Source: Micropterus salmoides
Taxonomy: Eukaryota; Chordata; Actinopteri; Centrarchiformes; Centrarchidae
Direction: 5' to 3'
DNA length: 64,000 bases
Assembly: GCF_014851395.1 (NCBI RefSeq)
Contig: NW_024041150.1
Span: 33,367,585-33,431,584 of the forward strand
Both the position numbers and the translations under genes were made by a program. Positions 58,540 through 64,000 of the stretch are shown here, piece by piece. The notes beneath the pieces are model-generated. The model did no database searches. It saw only the letters and a program-made list of their open reading frames with translations, and had not been told where the DNA came from. The first letter of the stretch is position 1. Each line of letters opens with the position of its first letter.

Positions 58540-60150
58540 TGCATCAACAGAGCGTCCATTTTGGTGTTAAATAGTCTTCTGAAATCAACAACGAAACAGT
58601 TACAGGTTTCTTTTCCAAGCAACCAAGTGGTGCTAGCAGCAATTCCCATCTCAAGTGAATAGAGCGCAATACTGAGTGTTCATGTCATCACCAATGTAAA
58701 AATCAAAGAAAAATATGTCAGAACTCTTGTATCAATAATCTGACTCAACTGTTCTGCCTTGATACCAGTTAATAGAGAATGACTTACACCTGCTTGGGGG
58801 GGTGTTATTTTAAAACATATCTTAACTCTATGTTGTACCTTACCGCCATAGTGCAACCTGCTCTACAAAGTTATAGTATTACTCTTCAACTATGTTCAAA
58901 GAACTTACAAATAGCTGGTGCAACAAGCTGCAGCTGCATAACTAAGTGCAAATGCGTAATTCCCCCTCTTCAACATGTTTCCACAGAATCAACTGTGAGA
59001 CTGACATATTGTGATGCCAGGTGTGAAGGGAATTAAATCTAAATTATAACGTATGTATATGCAGTATCTGGATACCAGAGGACACCAGGACTAAACAGGG
59101 CTGTACTGAGTACTAGGCAAACTAAAAGAAGACATAACCCAACCTCTAATCAGGGCTCACCTCTGATTGCCAGGACAAATCTGGTGTAAATCAGCACAGC
59201 AGTCCTCCTGTGTGTCCTCAGCATGACTGCTGTTCATCGTCCTTATTCCTCTCATCTGTTTGCTATTTCACTTTAACCATAAAACGGCAACTTGCCACAA
59301 AACACTATGTTGAAGCGTAGGCACGTACGGACACAAACAACCCTGATGAAACCTCCACTGTCACCTGATATCTTTACTTCTGTTCTGATCCCTCCAGGCT
59401 CCAGCTTTGAGGATCGTCATTTATTCATTTGAGTGGGAAGCTCACATAAACCGAATAACTTTCATGAGCCAAAGGCCCGTGAACTGCCTCCAAAAGATTA
59501 TGAAGCTTATTGTATAATTTCTAAAACAGCTAGTCAGCATTCTCAGAGAGAACATTTACTTAAAATCCTAAGTAGTGGCTAAAATTCATCACTCACTTTG
59601 CTAATAAGGATTTGCTCCCTCCATTCTCTCCTTCCTCCATCTTATTGGTTATGTTCAGGGTGAGCAGGGTTGTATTGGCGTCGAGGGGATTCAGCTTGCC
59701 GCTATGAAAGTTATTTAGGAAAGCCCAAACCCCACAGGAGTCAGCTTTCCTCTCCTTAGCTAAGTTTTCTTTCTTCTTTTTCTTCATTTTGAGTCTGTCT
59801 CCCTCTTTGAATCCTCAGTTCTCTGCTTCTTTCATGAGTTCTTTGCTCATCCCAACAAAAAAAAGAAAGAGCTACATAGTTACTGAAAACTATTTAATAA
59901 TGAAGGAAACCTGTTAATGAGCATTTCTCACTAGAAATGTTTTCAATCTATTTGGATTTTCCTTATGCATAAAGTACTCAGTATTTGAAGATGCACTGTA
60001 GACAGCAAAGACTTTTATGTCAGTAGTCAAACATTCTAGTAAGAAAGGAGACCTCAAATATTTCTTTTTTCATCTGTATATATGGATAACATTAGTCAAT
60101 TCATGTCATTTTATATGCACAATAATACTGTCTTGGAATAAGCAGTTCAC
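58540..60150. other. Unassigned sequence
   Basis: A short stretch near 58890-58930 (TTACAAATAGCTGGTGCAAC) resembles the right tip of the 47.5-kb MITE-like element. No gene recognised. Confidence 0.35.
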
Positions 60151-60154
60151 ATGG

Positions 60155-60589
60155 TGTTAACTCCTAAAATCCACTGGCTACGGCGCGTTATGACAACTGT
60201 GCGTTACATCTGCGCCGTGGTTGCAATAAACAATAAACACGGTTAAAACAGGCACAAAAAGAAATCTTTTACTCTTACTTAATCATAGTAGAAACACAAA
60301 ACAAACACTAATAACAAAATCTAAAGATGTCAGCAAAATCAGGCAGGCAAAACGCTCTGATTCTGAAATACTCCTTGTGGGAAATGCAGCCTGAAGTTGA
60401 CGAAACGAAACCGGTCATAGAGAGCTGTGAAGAAGGTAGTAGAAGCACAAATTAATAGCAAAGTCAGTAACGTGAGGCAGACTGCACTCTCCGCTGCTGA
60501 AACGCTTCTGAGACACTTCCAGTGGACTTTGACGCCGGGCTATGGACGCATCAAAACTGTGGCTGTAGCCAGAGTCAGTGTGAGTTAAG
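60155..60589 (-). mobile_element. TIR element family X, copy B (about 435 bp)
   Basis: Reverse-oriented copy of 25474-26079. The left tip GTTAACTCCTAAAATCCACT (60156-60175) is followed by GGCTACGGCGCGTTA; the right end carries GGCTGTAGCCAGAGTCAGTG and a TTAA tip. Interior words CTTAATCATAGTAGAA, AACAAAATCTAAAGATGTCA, CAGGCAGGCAAAACGCTCTG and ACGCTTCTGAGAC are the complements of words in copy A, in reversed order. Shorter than copy A, with no coding capacity. Confidence 0.75.
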
Positions 60590-60714
60590 TTGTTATCATC
60601 ACTCCCACATCCCTGTTGTGCTGAGGTTGGTCTATCCTTGCAGGGGGTCAGGCCCTGGATGCGAGACTCACCTGCCAAGAAAAACGACAGCATCAGCTGT
60701 TTCCAAAAATTTCC

Positions 60715-60800
60715 CTAAAACAGTGCATGTTTATGTTCAAGTGACAAAGACCTCTAACTACAGGGTGGATGGATGGGTCAACAAACGGTGAGACTTTAAT
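60715..60800. repeat. Dispersed repeat, reverse copy of part of 7780-8050
   Basis: The stretch containing GTTTATGTTCAAGTGACAAA and GGTGGATGGATGGGTCAACA is the diverged reverse complement of 7910-8040. Confidence 0.55.
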
Positions 60801-60887
60801 AAAAGATGAAGGGGACTGGGGTCCTCGATTGATCCCTAACCTTCCCATTTCCTATGGATAGGTGAGGTTGGTTTCTTTAATATATAA

Positions 60888-61085
60888 CAGGGGGTGGTGA
60901 TGGCGCATAGATGCTTGCCTTTGGTGTGGGAGACCTTGGTTCGATTCCCACTGTGAGACATCCACCAATGTGTCCCTGAGCAAGACACTTAACCCCTAGT
61001 TGCTCCAGAGGCGTGCAACCTCTGACATGTATAGCAAATGTAAGTCACTTTGGATAAAAGCGTCAGCTAAATGAATAAATGTAAA
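60888..61085 (+). mobile_element. tRNA-derived SINE (V-SINE-like)
   Basis: The tRNA-like head has an A-box-like TGGCGCATAGATG (60901-60913) and a B box GGTTCGATTCC (60938-60948). The central domain CCCTGAGCAAGACACTTAAC and AGTTGCTCCAGAGGCGTG, and the tail GTCACTTTGGATAAAAGCGT followed by CAGCTAAATGAATAAATGTA, are hallmark V-SINE-like segments of fish. Nearly full length. No target-site duplication identified. SINEs of this kind are pol III transcribed and rely on LINE enzymes. Confidence 0.9.
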
Positions 61086-62387
61086 CTGTTCCCTAACCGT
61101 ACCCAAGTTGTTATTTTAACCTAATCCATGATCTTTCCCTAACACCAACCAAGTCCTTTTGCGCCTAAACCTTACCAAACCTTGTGGTTAGATCCAAGTG
61201 CTTAATCAGTGAGGAATTAAGAGTCTTGTTTCACCTAAACCTCACATGTAATATATTTGTTCATAATTTTATAACGTCTGTGTTTTCACAGATCAGAAAC
61301 GAGGTTTGGAAAGCACCAACAAATTATGACATCCTGTTGATAGGCTGGTAGAGGTCCCAGAAAGCACTCATGTCTCCATCTGGAGGGGAATTACAAAGTG
61401 TATTTTGTCATTTAATTTCTAGGATTTAGTTGTGGTTCTTTGTGGTTGCTCTGTAACACAATTAAGCTACTATCTCAACAAGGACTCTTTCAAAATCCTC
61501 AAGATCAACGTAAAAAAGCAAAGGTTAAAACAGTTCTAAAAATAAAGTTAATAAATAAATGAATAATCAAAGTTGTGGCCAGTTAAATTTGATCATCAAA
61601 ACATTGAGGTATCATTTTAGAAAATATGTCATATCCCACATTTTCTGGTTATAAAAATGCATTATCTCATCCTGCATTTTTGTCTAGAAGCAGGACCTTT
61701 TTACTAACATTGTGAACAATTGTATGCATGAAAAAACAAGTAATGTTAATTTATGATGAATTAATAGATTATGCAAATCTGACAAAATAAATTTTCCCTT
61801 TGAGTAAAGTCAAGATTATGCTTTTCTGACAGTTATGTTTTTACTCAAGTAAAAGTAATTAAGTACTTCAGTAAAATATTTCAGTTGCCCAGTTAAAGCT
61901 GCAGGTCAGTGGAAGTTCACCGGTTGAACCAAAGCCAGAGGAGATCCCAAAACCACAGGTATGAGTGTGTTTGTATGCTCATGTTCGGCTGCCACTTTCC
62001 TTGTGTGTAACATATAGTCACTGTGATGCATTTAAGGTCCAATAGGAATGTGCGTCTCTGATCTGTTTGTCTGTGTGGGACATTTGTTAAAGTTCAGATG
62101 GTTAGGTTGACATCATGATTACAGACTGGAAAACACAGAGTCCAGGGGTAAACACACACACACACACATACACACACACACACATCCTCACATCTCTGTT
62201 CCTGTTCCCTCGTCAATCTGTAAAATAATGCTTACTTGAACACACATTAATTTCTTGCTGATGCACATGTATGCAGACACACACACACACACAGTGCTGA
62301 GTGATAAATATGTGGTCTTCTATGAATATACAGCTGAATAGCAGAACTGACCAAAAGCATGCAGCATCGTTGGCCCACACCGAACAT

Positions 62388-62390
<3 letters not shown>
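61086..62390. other. Unassigned sequence; start shares words with the 7.8-kb repeat
   Basis: 61085-61200 has CATGATCTTTCCCTAA and TTTTGCGCCTAAACCTTACC, related to the 7.8-kb repeat in reverse. CA tracts occur at 62153-62183 and 62278-62293. No gene recognised. Confidence 0.4.

Positions 62391-62391
<1 letters not shown>

Positions 62392-62434
<43 letters not shown>
62392..62434. repeat. (TG)n microsatellite
   Basis: About 21 TG units. Confidence 0.97.
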
Positions 62435-62436
<2 letters not shown>

Positions 62437-62792
62437 CGTGAGTTCAGGGATACAGATGTTGGGCAAAAGTCACCTCAGTGAAACAGAAGAAGCCAGCCAC
62501 GTGTGTGAGGTTATGTGTGGGTTGAGAAACTGTGTAATGGCAGGTTTTGCGTGTTGAAGTCTGATAGAGAAACTTTTTATCTTCGCGTGTGTGTTACGGT
62601 AACGGTAGCCAGCCACAGGTCCTGCAGAGTTCATGAACAAAGACCTCATTATCATTATAATCATGTTGTTTGTCAACGTTCCTTCATGGGTGTGTATGTA
62701 CTTATGCTGTCATGGGATTGGCCTGTGTGAGTGTGTGTGCATTTTCCTTGAACTTGGTGATACAGATGTTGGCCAAAAGTCACTGGTTTACC
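62434..62792 (+). repeat. Short local direct repeat
   Basis: GATACAGATGTTGG(G/C)CAAAAGTCAC occurs at about 62449-62472 and 62759-62782, each next to a long TG tract and preceded by GAGTTCAGG/GAACTTGGT-like sequence. Confidence 0.8.
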
Positions 62793-62808
62793 TCTCCTCC
62801 AGCTAGAC

Positions 62809-62810
<2 letters not shown>

Positions 62811-62869
<59 letters not shown>
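62811..62869. repeat. (GT)29 microsatellite
   Basis: About 59 bases of GT, followed by interrupted GTGTGTGC units. Confidence 0.97.
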
Positions 62870-62874
<5 letters not shown>

Positions 62875-62879
62875 GTGCG

Positions 62880-63650
62880 CTTGCATTAATGTATTAGTCT
62901 ATTTTGTTTGATAAAGGTCTTGTGTGTGTGTGCACGTTTTGGGAAGATGGTTTATACAAGACAATGAAAAGTGTGTTAAATATGTATAATTAGAGAGAGC
63001 GAGAAGACGGATGTGGAAAAAGGAAGACAGAGTAACGGAAAATTAAAGTGTGTGTGAGAGAGATGAATCACCGAGGTTGTATACAATACTGTACCTCTGT
63101 AACTGATTGCATTTTATTTGCACTCTGTGTGTGTGTGTGCATACTGTAAATATAGTATAGCCATGCCTGAGAAATGTGTTTCAAAGGTATTGTGCATGTG
63201 CAAAAAAGAGTTGTGCTTTGTAGGATAAGAGTATCAATCAGTGTCTCTGTGGGTGTAGAAAGAAAAATTGTGCTTGTCAGTTAGAGATGTTAGTTAGTCT
63301 CTATCATCCGATGGGAGATGCTGGGTGCTGTGGCGTTGTGGAGGTGGGAGGTTATGTTATGTATGGTTAATGTCACAAGAAGAAAGGCCGGGGAATTGAA
63401 AACACCAGGCAGAAATGAAAGATGGTGAGAAGTAACATTGGCAGTACTATGAAATATAAGTAAAGAAAACTCTGAGCTAGTATAAAACAGGTGTTTATTG
63501 TCTTTGCAGCCTTAGCTAACCTGTGCCTGTCTTCCACAGTCAGGTAGAAAATCCCCTCAGTAAACTACAGGAGAGAGGAGAGACAACTGACTACCAGCCA
63601 TGATGACAGATACTGTAATTACTTCCATGGATGAGAGGCAAAGCGTCTTG
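62880..63650. other. Unassigned sequence
   Basis: No gene recognised. A GT tract near 63126-63140 is the only feature. Confidence 0.4.
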
Positions 63651-63654
63651 ATTT

Positions 63655-63710
63655 TGACCTTCCTTGGATAACTATGGCCTGGATGACTGAAATACTTCAC
63701 AGATAGCTAG
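63655..63710 (+). mobile_element. Penelope-like element 3' tail fragment
   Basis: TTGACCTTCCTTGGATAACT, then GGCCTGGATGACTGAA and CTTCACAGATA, match the 3' untranslated end of the Penelope-like copy at 4030-4084, allowing a few differences. Only the extreme 3' end is present. Confidence 0.65.
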
Positions 63711-64000
63711 CTAGTGGTTGTCCGCTGCTCAGTCAGTGCAAGACACTCTGTTTCCTTTCTTATTCTGTTTTCTCTTTGGTGTATGTGTGGTCCAAGAAGT
63801 CCATGAAATAAACATTTGTTTGTTCATTCATTAAGTGGGATGTATATATATGTCATTATTCATTAAAATGAATGAAAGAAAACTGAAAAATTTTATGAGT
63901 GCAACCTGAACAATTAAAGAACGAAAAGATGATGTTAAACAGTCATTAGTGGATGTGTCACAGTGAGGAATTAAACCTGGGTCTCTCAGAGCAAAGGCGT
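63711..64000. other. Unassigned sequence
   Basis: No gene recognised up to the end of the window. Confidence 0.4.

Overview
This window looks like a gene-poor stretch of a ray-finned (teleost) fish chromosome. That inference rests on the density of long CA/GT and GA microsatellites, the teleost-type repeats (V-SINE-like tRNA-derived SINE, Tc1-like, hAT-like, Penelope-like with GIY-YIG endonuclease, Rex1/L2-like and RTE-like LINE remnants, solo LTRs), and the absence of any prokaryotic gene organisation. The species cannot be named from the sequence. I found no cellular protein-coding gene that I can support and no CRISPR array or rRNA. Most open frames are microsatellite or pyrimidine-tract artefacts.

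Layout. 1-5 kb: fragments of a dispersed DNA-transposon-like family, a Penelope-like (PLE) 3' end with a readable GIY-YIG domain (3273-3884), cut by the end of a Tc1-like transposon (about 4087-4383). 5-9 kb: a pure (GA)68 tract and dispersed repeats. 9.2-9.9 kb: a 623-bp solo LTR. 11.3-13.6 kb: an old repeat, then a degenerate minisatellite into which a TIR element (12107-12836) was inserted. 14.9-15.7 kb: a decayed antisense PLE copy. 20-23 kb: a LINE 3' end holding a nested SINE, and an antisense LINE lying inside another repeat. 24.8-26.3 kb: a second solo LTR (470 bp, 4-bp target duplication) followed by a TIR element. 31.6-32.3 and 36.3-36.7 kb: two antisense LINE remnants. 38.2-39.3 kb: a 1.07-kb element with about 185-bp inverted arms. 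43.1-46.5 kb: an NRF1-like site, a Tc1-like relic, a small CpG-rich patch with exon-like features on both strands, a perfect 21-bp hairpin, a G-quadruplex motif and an 800-bp pyrimidine tract. 47.5-48.5 kb: a MITE-like element with duplicated termini. 50.6-51.2 kb: another dispersed element. 53.8-55.8 kb: a local duplication. 57.9-58.5 kb: a hAT-like element with an 8-bp target duplication. 60.2-61.1 kb: a second copy of the 25.5-kb TIR element and a V-SINE-like SINE. The remainder is microsatellites and unassigned sequence.

There is no pathway in the window. What it records is layered transposition: SINE in LINE, LINE in repeat, TIR element in minisatellite, an unclassified insert in a dispersed repeat, and two LTR retroelements reduced to solo LTRs. 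I did not find a convincing new biological system. The best leads are the long inverted-repeat element at 38.2-39.3 kb, the two-copy TIR family at 25.5/60.2 kb, the MITE-like element with doubled ends at 47.5 kb and the CpG-rich exon-like patch at 44.3-44.6 kb. Family names come from remembered sequence features and have not been checked against a repeat library.
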